This document shows positions 8,501 to 14,476 of a DNA stretch of 14,756 bases, piece by piece (the first letter of the stretch is position 1; the number at the start of each line of letters is the position of its first letter). Source of the DNA: an uncultured Prevotellaceae bacterium (GTDB lineage Bacteria; Bacteroidota; Bacteroidia; Bacteroidales; Bacteroidaceae); NCBI GenBank assembly GCA_946415695.1, contig CAMKTM010000035.1, forward strand, positions 1 to 14,756. Reading direction: 5' to 3'. The position numbers were made by a program, and so were the translations under genes. Below the pieces are notes generated by a model. It worked only from the letters and a program-made list of their open reading frames with translations. It was not told the DNA's origin and ran no database searches.

Positions 8501-11500
8501 AAGTCTCTCGTCAAGACGGCAACCCTGCAAAGCATTGAGAACGAGATATTGAAAGCTCTCATGCAGCCTCACAGCTCGCAGGACTCCCACAACTCCCAAC
8601 ACTCCCGTCAAGCCCCGCTCTCCTACGCCCAGACTGGCGTCTATTTCGACTGCCTGAAGAACCCGGCAACTACAGTCTATAACATTCCCTATCTGCTCTC
8701 GTTCCCCGCAGGCACAGAAGCAAGCAAGCTGGCCGAAGCCGTCAAGGCTGTTGTGGCAAGCCACCCCGAGTTAAGCGTGCACTTCACCACCGAGGGCAAC
8801 ACCATCATACAGACCATCGAGGACAGCGTGCCTGCACAAGTGCCTGTCACAGAAATGACAGACAAAGCTTTGGCAACATACAAGAATGAGTTCGTGCAAC
8901 CCTTCAACTTGCAGAAGGCACCGCTCTATCGCTTCGAGATTGTCAAGACAGAGAGCGGCATACACCTATTGATGGACATCCATCATCTGATCTTCGACGG
9001 TGGCTCGGCCGACCTCTTCATCCGCCAGATATGCAACGTGCTTGACGGCAACTCCGTCGAGAAAGAAAGCTACTCCTACCTCGACTTCGTGACCGACCAG
9101 CAGGCAGCGGAGGACACTGACGAGTTCCGCGAAGCTCAACAGTTCTTTGCCGAGAAACTGCAGACCTGCGAAGGGGCAAGCGAAATACCTGCCGACCTCA
9201 GTCACTCCGACGACGAACAAGGCTTCATCGGCGAGGCTGTGTGTCCCGTAAACAACGAAGCCATCGCCGCCTTCTGCCGCGAGCAGAAAATCACACCCGC
9301 TCATCTCTTCCTTGCTGCCACGGCTTACGTCGTTTCCCGATACACCAACAATCGCGAGGTCTATCTCTGCACGGTCAGCAGCGGCCGCAGCAACCTGAGG
9401 ATTGCCGACACGGTGGGCATGTTCGTCAACACCCTTGCCCTCGGCCTGAACATCGACGACGTGAGCGTCCATGACTTCCTGCAGAAGGCAAGCGAAACCT
9501 TCGACCAAACACTTCGTCACGAAGACTATCCCTTCGCCCGCATCGCTTCCGACTACGGCTTCCGTCCCTCCATTGCCTACGCCTATCAGGTGGGTGTCCT
9601 CTCGGAATATCAGACGAACGGCAAGGCAATAGGGCAGGAAGTTTTGGAACTGAATGTGCCTAAGTTTAAGATAAACATCAAGATTGAGTCCAGCGGCGTG
9701 GTCGTTCAATACGACGACTCGCTCTATTCCGACCGACTGGGCAAGGCATTGGCCGAAAGCATTGCTGCTGTTGCCGAACACATGATGCAGCAGCCCGAAG
9801 CACCAGTAAGGAAGCTTTCCATCATCAGCAAAAGCCAAGAGGAAGAGCTCGAAGGCCTTCGTCAGACGGCGACAGGCGACGCGCCCTTCAAGCTGTTCCA
9901 CGATTGCATCAGCCACTTCGCACAGATTCAGCCAGGGCACGAAGCGTTGGTTGCCATCGACGGGAAGTTCACCTACAAGGAGATGGACGAAGCGACGAAC
10001 CGCATAGCCAATGGTCTTCGCCAGCGAGGCGTCAAGGAGCGCGACAGGGTGGCATTGCTCCTGCCTCGAACCAGCAGGCTTATTCTCTCGCTCTTCGGCG
10101 TACTGAAGGCAGGAGCGGCCTACATCCCCTGCGACCCCGAGTATCCTGCCGACCGCGTGAAGCTCATCCTCGAGGACAGCGAAGCCCGCTTCATCATCAC
10201 CACAGCAGACCGCCTCGACAGCGTCCCGGCCGACAAGGCCATCGACGTGGAGACGCTCATCAGTTCCGTTTGCTGCGATGCCATCGCAACAAACATAACG
10301 GGCGATGACCTTGCATACCTCATCTACACCTCCGGTTCGACGGGCCGCCCGAAAGGCGTCATGCTGCGCCACGAAGGCATCTGCAACTACCTCTACGGCC
10401 ACCCGGCCAACGTCTTTGCCAATGCCGTGCTGACCGATGCCAAGCGCATCCTCAGCGTAACCACCATATCGTTCGATGCGGCGCTGCAAGACATTGGTAT
10501 GTGCTACTTCAACGGCAAGACGCTCATCCTTGCCACTGAAGAACAGGCCAACAATCCTTTGGACCTCGCCAACCTCATCAACGAACAGCAAATCAACATG
10601 GTGAGCGGAACGCCATCGCGTTGGCAGACGTGGCTCACGAGCTCTGTCTTTTGCGATGCCATTGCAAAGGTCAACATCTGCCGTGCCGGCGGCGAGAAGT
10701 TCTCCGACCAGTTGCTCTCGATGATGCGAAGCGCCACGAAGGCCCGCATCTTCAACTGCTATGGCCCCACAGAGATAACGGTTGCCTCGAACAATGCCGA
10801 GCTGACGAATGCCAAGCAGGTAACGGTCGGCAAGCCTCAACTCAACGTCAAGGAGTTCATCGTGGATGGCGACGGCAATGAGTTGCCTGTGGGCGTTGTG
10901 GGCGAACTGTACATTGGCGGTCGCGGCGTAGCTCGAGGCTACAACAACCTCGACGAGATGACCCGAGAGCGCTTCATTGACTACAGTCCCGTATGTTGTG
11001 TTGACAACGCAACATACAGAACCGCCAGCGCAACAAGCGAAGCAGCCAGTGCAACAAACAGAACGCGCATCTACAAGTCGGGCGACTATGCGAAGTGGCT
11101 GCCGGACGGCAACGTCGTCATCCTGGGCCGCACGGACCACCAAATCAAGTTGCGCGGTCTGCGCATCGAGCTGGGCGAGATAGAGAACGTCATGCTGAAG
11201 GTGGAGGGCATGAAGAAGGTGGTTATCCTCATTCGCAAGCTCAACGACAAGGAGCACCTCTGCGCCTACTACACCGCCGACCGCGAGATTGCGCCCGACG
11301 CACTGAAGGCTGAAATCTCGAAGAGTCTGACGCAATACATGGTGCCGACGGCTTACCTGCAACTGAAGGTGATGCCCATGACGCCGAACGGCAAGACGGA
11401 CGTGAAGGCTTTGCCCGAGCCTCAGCTTGCCGTCACCTCGGCCTACGTGGCAGCAGCCAATGAGACGGAGCAGAAGTTCTGCGACATCTTTGCCGACATC

Positions 11501-12925
11501 CTGCAGATGGACAAGGTGGGCGCCACGGACAACTTCTTCGAGCTGGGCGGCACAAGCCTTGTCGTGACGCGCGTCATCATCGAAGCCGACAAGGCTGGCT
11601 TGCACGTGGCTTACGGCGATGTCTTTGCCAACCCGACGCCAAGGCAACTGGCAAGGCTGATAAACGGGAATGACGAGGGCAATGGGAGCGACGCGAGCAA
11701 TGGGGACGAAGCTTCTGATTTCGACTACACAGCTATTGACGCCCTGCTGCAAGCTGGCACGCTCGATGCCTTCCGCAGTGGCGAGCGCCAGCCCCTTGGC
11801 AACGTTCTTCTGACGGGCTCGACGGGTTATCTTGGCATCCACATCCTGCGCGACCTCATTGATTCCGATGCGGAGAACATCTATTGCCTGGTGCGTGCAA
11901 AGACTCAGGAGAAAGCCGAGAGCCGCCTCCGCACACTGCTCTTCTATTACTTCGACAACGCCTTCAAGGACCTCTTCGGCAAGCGCCTGCACGTCATCCT
12001 CGGCGATGTGACGGCCGACCTCGGTTCCGTTTGTTGCGCTGCCAACGCAACAGACATAACGACCGTCTTCAACTGCGCTGCCATCGTGAAGCACTTCAGC
12101 GAAGGCACGGAGATTGAGGACGTCAACATCGGCGGTGCCCAGCGCTGCGTCGATTTCTGCCTGCAGACGGGCGCCCGACTTGTACACGTCTCCACCGCCA
12201 GCACGCGAGGGCTGTGGACGGAACAAATCGTAAACGACAAATTGTCGAACGGCAAAACGCTTGACGTCTTCACCGAGCAGCGTTTCTTCATAGGACAATA
12301 TCTTGCAGGCAAGTACATCTACTCGAAGTTCATGGCCGAGCGGCTCATCCTCGATGCGGTGGCCAAGCATGGTCTGGGTGCGAAAATCATGCGCGTGGGC
12401 AACCTTGCCGCCCGAAGCACCGACGGCGAGTTCCAGGCGAACTTCTCCACGAACTCCTTCATGGGCCGCATCAAGGTCTATAACATGCTGGGCTGCTGCC
12501 CGTACTCGATGCGCAACAATCGCGTTGAGTTCTCGCCCATCAACGAGGTGGCGCACGCCATCATCCTCCTCGCCACAAGCCCGAAGGCCTGCATCGTCTT
12601 CCATCCCTACAACATCCACTTCCAGTTCCTGGGCGACGTGCTGACCGGCCTGGCCACCGTTGGCGAAGGCATCCGCTTCGTGGAGCAGGAGGAATTCCAA
12701 CAGGCAATGGACCAGGCGGGGCAAGACCCGCAGAAGGCCGCACAGATGTCGTCGCTCCTGGCTTATCAGGACATGGCTCACGGACAGAAGACCACCGACG
12801 TGGAGCGCGACAACGACTACACCACGCAGGTGCTCTACCGGCTGGGCTTCGCCTGGTCGCCCACGTCGTGGGACTACGTGGAACGTATGCTCACTGCCAT
12901 CGGCGGCTTCGGCTTCTTCGAATAA
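5543..12925 (+). CDS. Two-module nonribosomal peptide synthetase, C-A-T-C-A-T-reductase
   Basis: A 2460-residue cytoplasmic assembly line with complete ends. C1 (about 5-415): HHIISDG at 124-130. A1 (about 430-910): A3 LYTSGSTGVPKG 578-589, FDACMMD from 624, NVYGPTE 709-715, YRTGD from 798, A10 Lys908. T1 (about 930-1010): atypical GLTSIS motif, carrier Ser966. C2 (about 1030-1440): HHLIFDG 1147-1153. A2 (about 1455-1960): A3 from 1594, CYGPTE 1739-1744, YKSGD 1844-1848, Lys1951. T2: FFELGGTSL, Ser2005. Reductase (about 2075-2460): TGSTGYLG 2091-2098 NAD(P)H fold and YIYSK (Tyr2258, Lys2262). All catalytic signatures are intact. The product should be a dipeptide released as aldehyde or alcohol; the opening C domain suggests N-acylation or a trans donor. 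Both amino acids are uncertain. The MATE exporter follows after 6 nt. Seven in-frame copies of a palindromic DNA element and repeat-derived linkers are embedded in the gene. No phosphopantetheinyl transferase or MbtH-like protein is nearby. Confidence 0.95.
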   Translation: MVSLSKTQYGIYAECIGHKGEVYYNIPHLYTLDKSLDTDRLCKAVETAVKAHPTLFTRIVLADDGEPMQTIAEDNTFSLSVEDIEDIEAEKASLVMPYDIFGDRLFRIRLLRCQRNLYLYIDYHHIISDGTSMHIMLADIDKAYHGLPLDKEELTLAEVAAAEKGRQQTEAFAEAKAWYAKNFDCGDVFTQLIPDLEKEEFTEDSLLHILDTGIDRIELFCKEHGIFKSTFMTSAYSLLLAKFNNEQESLFTTVYNGRQDKRLLHTVGMFVKTVPVYAKFDSQTTVLDFLRAGQEQMSGCRQHEAYSFIDLMEDIKPQSNSMFAWHASLFADDTMGDKPMQAECLGYGMLDAAIYLKAFLRDGKVNVKAEYHSNEYSKELIAQFLQSYEAVVEGLLTKDYLRDIDIAQPSQVEKLDSFNQTDVAYDDSQTIVSLFARQAKQTPDNIAVVFKDRQYSYKEVDEISDRIAGFIASKGLKAEDVVSVLIPRCEWMAIASLGILKAGCAYQPLDPSYPKERLNFMMHDAEARLLIADEELRPIVDEYQGEVLLTKDLAALVPSVALPTQQTGPEPSSLFILLYTSGSTGVPKGCQLTHGNLVAFCHWYQRFYDLRPEHCVAAYASYGFDACMMDLYPALTCGATVHIIPEEIRLDLMALNNYFEQNHITHSFMTTQVGYQFSTSIENHSLKFLSTGGEKLASLVPPKGYILYNVYGPTECTIFTTTFRVDKKLKEIPIGKPLDNMRLYIVDPQGHRLPIGAAGELWVAGPQVSRGYLNRPEKTAETYISNPFTTEEKYCRVYRTGDIVRFLPDGNIQFVGRRDGQVKIRGFRIELKEVEAIIREFPGIKDATVQAFDAEGTGGGKFIAAYIVSDQQIDIEALNNFILDEKPPYMVPAVTMQIDAIPLNQNQKVNKRALPKPVQSVAMPSQQAEQAPLNVLEQELHDMIAGIVNNEDFGITTVLGYIGLTSISAIKLAVLINKRYDVAIDAKSLVKTATLQSIENEILKALMQPHSSQDSHNSQHSRQAPLSYAQTGVYFDCLKNPATTVYNIPYLLSFPAGTEASKLAEAVKAVVASHPELSVHFTTEGNTIIQTIEDSVPAQVPVTEMTDKALATYKNEFVQPFNLQKAPLYRFEIVKTESGIHLLMDIHHLIFDGGSADLFIRQICNVLDGNSVEKESYSYLDFVTDQQAAEDTDEFREAQQFFAEKLQTCEGASEIPADLSHSDDEQGFIGEAVCPVNNEAIAAFCREQKITPAHLFLAATAYVVSRYTNNREVYLCTVSSGRSNLRIADTVGMFVNTLALGLNIDDVSVHDFLQKASETFDQTLRHEDYPFARIASDYGFRPSIAYAYQVGVLSEYQTNGKAIGQEVLELNVPKFKINIKIESSGVVVQYDDSLYSDRLGKALAESIAAVAEHMMQQPEAPVRKLSIISKSQEEELEGLRQTATGDAPFKLFHDCISHFAQIQPGHEALVAIDGKFTYKEMDEATNRIANGLRQRGVKERDRVALLLPRTSRLILSLFGVLKAGAAYIPCDPEYPADRVKLILEDSEARFIITTADRLDSVPADKAIDVETLISSVCCDAIATNITGDDLAYLIYTSGSTGRPKGVMLRHEGICNYLYGHPANVFANAVLTDAKRILSVTTISFDAALQDIGMCYFNGKTLILATEEQANNPLDLANLINEQQINMVSGTPSRWQTWLTSSVFCDAIAKVNICRAGGEKFSDQLLSMMRSATKARIFNCYGPTEITVASNNAELTNAKQVTVGKPQLNVKEFIVDGDGNELPVGVVGELYIGGRGVARGYNNLDEMTRERFIDYSPVCCVDNATYRTASATSEAASATNRTRIYKSGDYAKWLPDGNVVILGRTDHQIKLRGLRIELGEIENVMLKVEGMKKVVILIRKLNDKEHLCAYYTADREIAPDALKAEISKSLTQYMVPTAYLQLKVMPMTPNGKTDVKALPEPQLAVTSAYVAAANETEQKFCDIFADILQMDKVGATDNFFELGGTSLVVTRVIIEADKAGLHVAYGDVFANPTPRQLARLINGNDEGNGSDASNGDEASDFDYTAIDALLQAGTLDAFRSGERQPLGNVLLTGSTGYLGIHILRDLIDSDAENIYCLVRAKTQEKAESRLRTLLFYYFDNAFKDLFGKRLHVILGDVTADLGSVCCAANATDITTVFNCAAIVKHFSEGTEIEDVNIGGAQRCVDFCLQTGARLVHVSTASTRGLWTEQIVNDKLSNGKTLDVFTEQRFFIGQYLAGKYIYSKFMAERLILDAVAKHGLGAKIMRVGNLAARSTDGEFQANFSTNSFMGRIKVYNMLGCCPYSMRNNRVEFSPINEVAHAIILLATSPKACIVFHPYNIHFQFLGDVLTGLATVGEGIRFVEQEEFQQAMDQAGQDPQKAAQMSSLLAYQDMAHGQKTTDVERDNDYTTQVLYRLGFAWSPTSWDYVERMLTAIGGFGFFE
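5872..5890 (+). repeat. Palindromic element copy 1 (in C1)
   Basis: Core gttgcgttgccagcgcaac, an 8-bp stem (one G-T pair) around gcc. It shares 17 bp of left flank and half-stem (5866-5882) with copy 2. It is read as LRCQRN directly before the strand that carries the HHIISDG motif, and the domain length there is normal. Confidence 0.7.
7220..7238 (+). repeat. Palindromic element copy 2 (in A1, before motif A3)
   Basis: Core gttgcgttgccaacgcaac, a perfect 8-bp stem with gcc loop; similarity extends over 7214-7245. It is read as VALPTQQTG (residues about 560-568) in the variable linker just before the A3 nucleotide-binding motif. Confidence 0.88.
8303..8321 (+). repeat. Palindromic element copy 3 (A1-T1 linker)
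   Basis: Core gttgcgatgccatcgcaac, a perfect 8-bp stem; similarity extends over 8300-8333. It is read as VAMPSQQAEQ in the linker between the A1 domain and the first carrier domain. Confidence 0.88.
8582..8608 (+). repeat. Short tandem repeat in the T1-C2 linker
   Basis: Three 9-bp units built on actccc (gactcccac, aactcccaa, cactcccgt) encode the Ser/Gln/His-rich linker DSHNSQHSRQ between the first carrier domain and C2. Confidence 0.5.
10272..10290 (+). repeat. Palindromic element copy 4 (in A2, before motif A3)
   Basis: Core gctgcgatgccatcgcaac, one mismatched stem pair; similarity extends over 10264-10301. It is read as CCDAIATN just before the A3 motif of A2, the same place as copy 2 in A1 but in a different reading frame. 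Confidence 0.88.
10650..10668 (+). repeat. Palindromic element copy 5 (in A2, between A4 and A5)
   Basis: Core tttgcgatgccattgcaaa. Relative to copy 3 the outermost G-C pair has become T-A on both sides, and one inner pair has become a wobble pair, so the stem is kept although the sequence drifted. It is read as FCDAIAK a few residues before the substrate-pocket strand NICRAGGEK. Confidence 0.7.
10995..11013 (+). repeat. Palindromic element copy 6 (in A2, before motif A7)
   Basis: Core gttgtgttgacaacgcaac, an 8-bp stem with one wobble pair and a gac centre; similarity extends over 10987-11022. It is read as CCVDNATYRT, an apparent insertion ahead of YKSGD. Confidence 0.85.
11024..11065 (+). 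repeat. Two right-half copies of the palindromic element in tandem
   Basis: Positions 11024-11042 (gccagcgcaacaagcgaag) and 11045-11065 (starting gccagtgcaacaaacagaa) match the right half of the palindromic element, directly after copy 6. With copy 6 they build the Ala/Ser/Thr/Asn-rich insert of residues 1815-1842. Confidence 0.7.
11666..11710 (+). repeat. Degenerate gcaatggg-type repeat in the T2-reductase linker
   Basis: Degenerate repeats of gggaatgacga / gcaatgggagcga / gcaatggggacga encode the acidic, Gly/Asn/Asp/Ser-rich linker (residues about 2042-2056) between the second carrier domain and the reductase. Confidence 0.5.
12033..12051 (+). repeat. Palindromic element copy 7 (in the reductase domain)
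   Basis: Core gttgcgctgccaacgcaac with one mismatched stem pair; similarity extends over 12025-12061, with the left flank ttccgttt shared with copy 4. It is read as CCAANATDIT, after GDVTADLG in the nucleotide-binding part of the reductase. Confidence 0.88.
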
Positions 12926-12931
12926 AGGCGT

Positions 12932-14314
12932 ATGAAAGAGACTGAACTGAACGAGCAATTCTACAGTTACCTGTGGGCTTACATCCTGGTTGCCCTTTCG
13001 GGCTGCCTGGGCAACGTGGTCGATGGCATCATCGTGGGCAACCTCATCAGCGAGGACGGCGTGAGCGCCATCAACCTCTCGACACCCATCAGCCAGTTCA
13101 TCTTCACCCTCCACCTGCTCATCAATGCCGGAGCGGGTATGCTCGTGGCATATGCTTTGGGCAGGAACGACATCCGTGAGGCACGGCGCTTCTTCACGCA
13201 AGCCTTGACGCTCAGCGTGGGGCTGGGCATCGTGATTGCCATCGTCGGAGGAGTCGTCTTCCCTGGCGAGACGGCCCGAAGACTCTGCAGCAACGAGCAG
13301 ATACTGCCTTTGGCCCGCGACTACATGCAAATCCTCCTCTTGGGCAACCCGGCATTCATCCTGATGTGGGGGCTCTCCACGATGGTTGGCGTCGATGGGC
13401 AGCCGAAGCTCGTCTCGCTGGCAGTCATCATCGACAACGCGACGAACCTCTGCCTCGACATCGTCTTCATCCAATGGATGGGTTGGGGCATCGCAGGCTC
13501 GTCGGCAGCCACCGTAATCGGGCATCTCGTCGGCATCGCCATCCTGCTCTCGCATTGGAAGACCGCCCCACCCTCTTGCAGAGAGGGAAGCACATGCCAG
13601 CTTCGTTTCTCCTTCGCCTATCTTATGGCTTCTGAAGACGACACTTCCCTCCCCACGAGGAAGGAGGGGCTGGCGGTGGGGCTTATCATCAAGCAGGGTG
13701 CTCCCCTGGCGATTGCCTCCATCTCCCTGACGTTGCTCATGCTCTCTGCCAACACCATCGTGCTCGGCACGTTGGGCCGCACCGGCATCTTCGCCTTCGC
13801 CGTCTGCATGAACCTGTTGCAGGTCTATAACCTCTTCTTGTCGGGCACCTGCCAGACGTTGCAGTCGCTGGGCGCCATACAAGTGGGAAAAGGTGACACC
13901 GAAGGCATACGCATGGTGATACGGAAAGCGTTTCGCTTCATCACGGTGGCGATGACGCTGACCTGTCTGCTGGTCTGGACATGGCCGATTGGCATCGTGC
14001 GGCTGTTCGGCGCAGATGACGCGGCTTTCGTCAGCGAAGGCATCCATGCCCTGCGCATCTTTGCCCTCAGTTTCATCCCCTTCTGCTACATATACGTCCT
14101 GATGATCGTCTATAAGCTCTACCAACACCACCGCATGGCGCTCTTCATCTCCTTCGCCCTCTCCCTCACCGTCATCCCCGTGCTGTGGGTCATGTCGCGA
14201 TGGTACCCCCAACACCTCTGGTACAGCTATCTCATAGCATACGTCATAGAAGCCATGCTCATAGCCCTGCTGCACAAGTTCCTCATCGGGCAGTCATTTG
14301 CCGGACAGCAATAG
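12932..14314 (+). CDS. MATE-family multidrug/toxin efflux transporter
   Basis: A 460-residue integral membrane protein of normal MATE length with about twelve hydrophobic segments in two homologous halves. The first half has NVVDGIIVGNLISEDGVSAINLSTPI and INAGAGMLVAYALGRND, the second GAPLAIASISLTLLMLSANTIVLGTLGRTGIFAF; these match the MATE pattern for Na+- or H+-driven export of small organic molecules. It starts 6 nt after the NRPS stop codon and is surely co-transcribed, so it most likely exports the NRPS product and may protect the producer. The cytoplasmic loop between the two halves (residues about 210-252) is longer and more polar than usual because two dispersed DNA repeats are inserted in frame. 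The transporter otherwise looks intact. The right 22-bp array begins 69 nt after the stop. Confidence 0.93.
   Translation: MKETELNEQFYSYLWAYILVALSGCLGNVVDGIIVGNLISEDGVSAINLSTPISQFIFTLHLLINAGAGMLVAYALGRNDIREARRFFTQALTLSVGLGIVIAIVGGVVFPGETARRLCSNEQILPLARDYMQILLLGNPAFILMWGLSTMVGVDGQPKLVSLAVIIDNATNLCLDIVFIQWMGWGIAGSSAATVIGHLVGIAILLSHWKTAPPSCREGSTCQLRFSFAYLMASEDDTSLPTRKEGLAVGLIIKQGAPLAIASISLTLLMLSANTIVLGTLGRTGIFAFAVCMNLLQVYNLFLSGTCQTLQSLGAIQVGKGDTEGIRMVIRKAFRFITVAMTLTCLLVWTWPIGIVRLFGADDAAFVSEGIHALRIFALSFIPFCYIYVLMIVYKLYQHHRMALFISFALSLTVIPVLWVMSRWYPQHLWYSYLIAYVIEAMLIALLHKFLIGQSFAGQQ
13566..13590 (+). repeat. In-frame CT/GA-rich hairpin repeat in the MATE gene, first element
   Basis: Positions 13571-13587 form a 6-bp stem, ccctct and agaggg, around tgcag. 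The element supplies the residues APPSCREGS in the central loop of the transporter (from about residue 213) without shifting the frame. Confidence 0.65.
13643..13682 (+). repeat. In-frame C/G-rich dispersed repeat in the MATE gene, second element
   Basis: The block cttccctccccacgagg followed by aaggaggggctggcggtggg has the look of a widespread bacterial intergenic repeat; its arms are partly complementary. It supplies TSLPTRKEGLAVG (about residues 238-250) just before the first membrane segment of the second half. Confidence 0.65.
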
Positions 14315-14383
14315 TCATTGAACATGTCGTTCTAATGACCGATTTGGGATAATATCTTTCAGGGACATCGCAAACCTCCCCCA

Positions 14384-14471
14384 AAAACGAGGCACGCTCT
14401 TATTGGAATAAAGGCACGCTCTTATTGCCATAAAGGCACGCTCTTATTGAAACAAGGCCACAGGCTTTTCG
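14384..14471 (-). repeat. Right 22-bp tandem array (three units plus one degenerate), inverted relative to the left array
   Basis: Units occupy 14384-14405, 14406-14427, 14428-14449 and the decayed 14450-14471. Each good unit contains cacgctcttattg, the reverse complement of the left-array unit. The innermost unit has aaaacgagg, matching cctcgtttt of the innermost left unit, and the outermost has aaggccac, matching gtggcctta of the outermost left unit, so unit order is mirrored. The rest of 14315-14383 shows nothing I can name. Confidence 0.88.
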
Positions 14472-14476
14472 GAAAT

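Noticed and set aside
4525..8764. Several long minus-strand frames (4525-5160, 5552-6658, 6908-7594, 7661-8764)
   Set aside because: They are shadows of the porin and NRPS coding strands, with biased composition and no recognisable motifs.
8966..14275. A 1769-codon open frame on the minus strand across the NRPS and MATE genes
   Set aside because: It is the exact codon-for-codon complement of the two sense genes, which happen to share a frame. It stays open because the sense genes avoid TTA, CTA and TCA codons. Its translation has no domain-like pattern, and all catalytic motifs are on the plus strand.
5543..14314. NRPS-MATE cluster as a classical transposon or integrative element
   Set aside because: No transposase, integrase, tRNA target or obvious direct target duplication is seen; only the inverted 22-bp arrays suggest a boundary, and that is kept as a finding rather than a mobile-element call.
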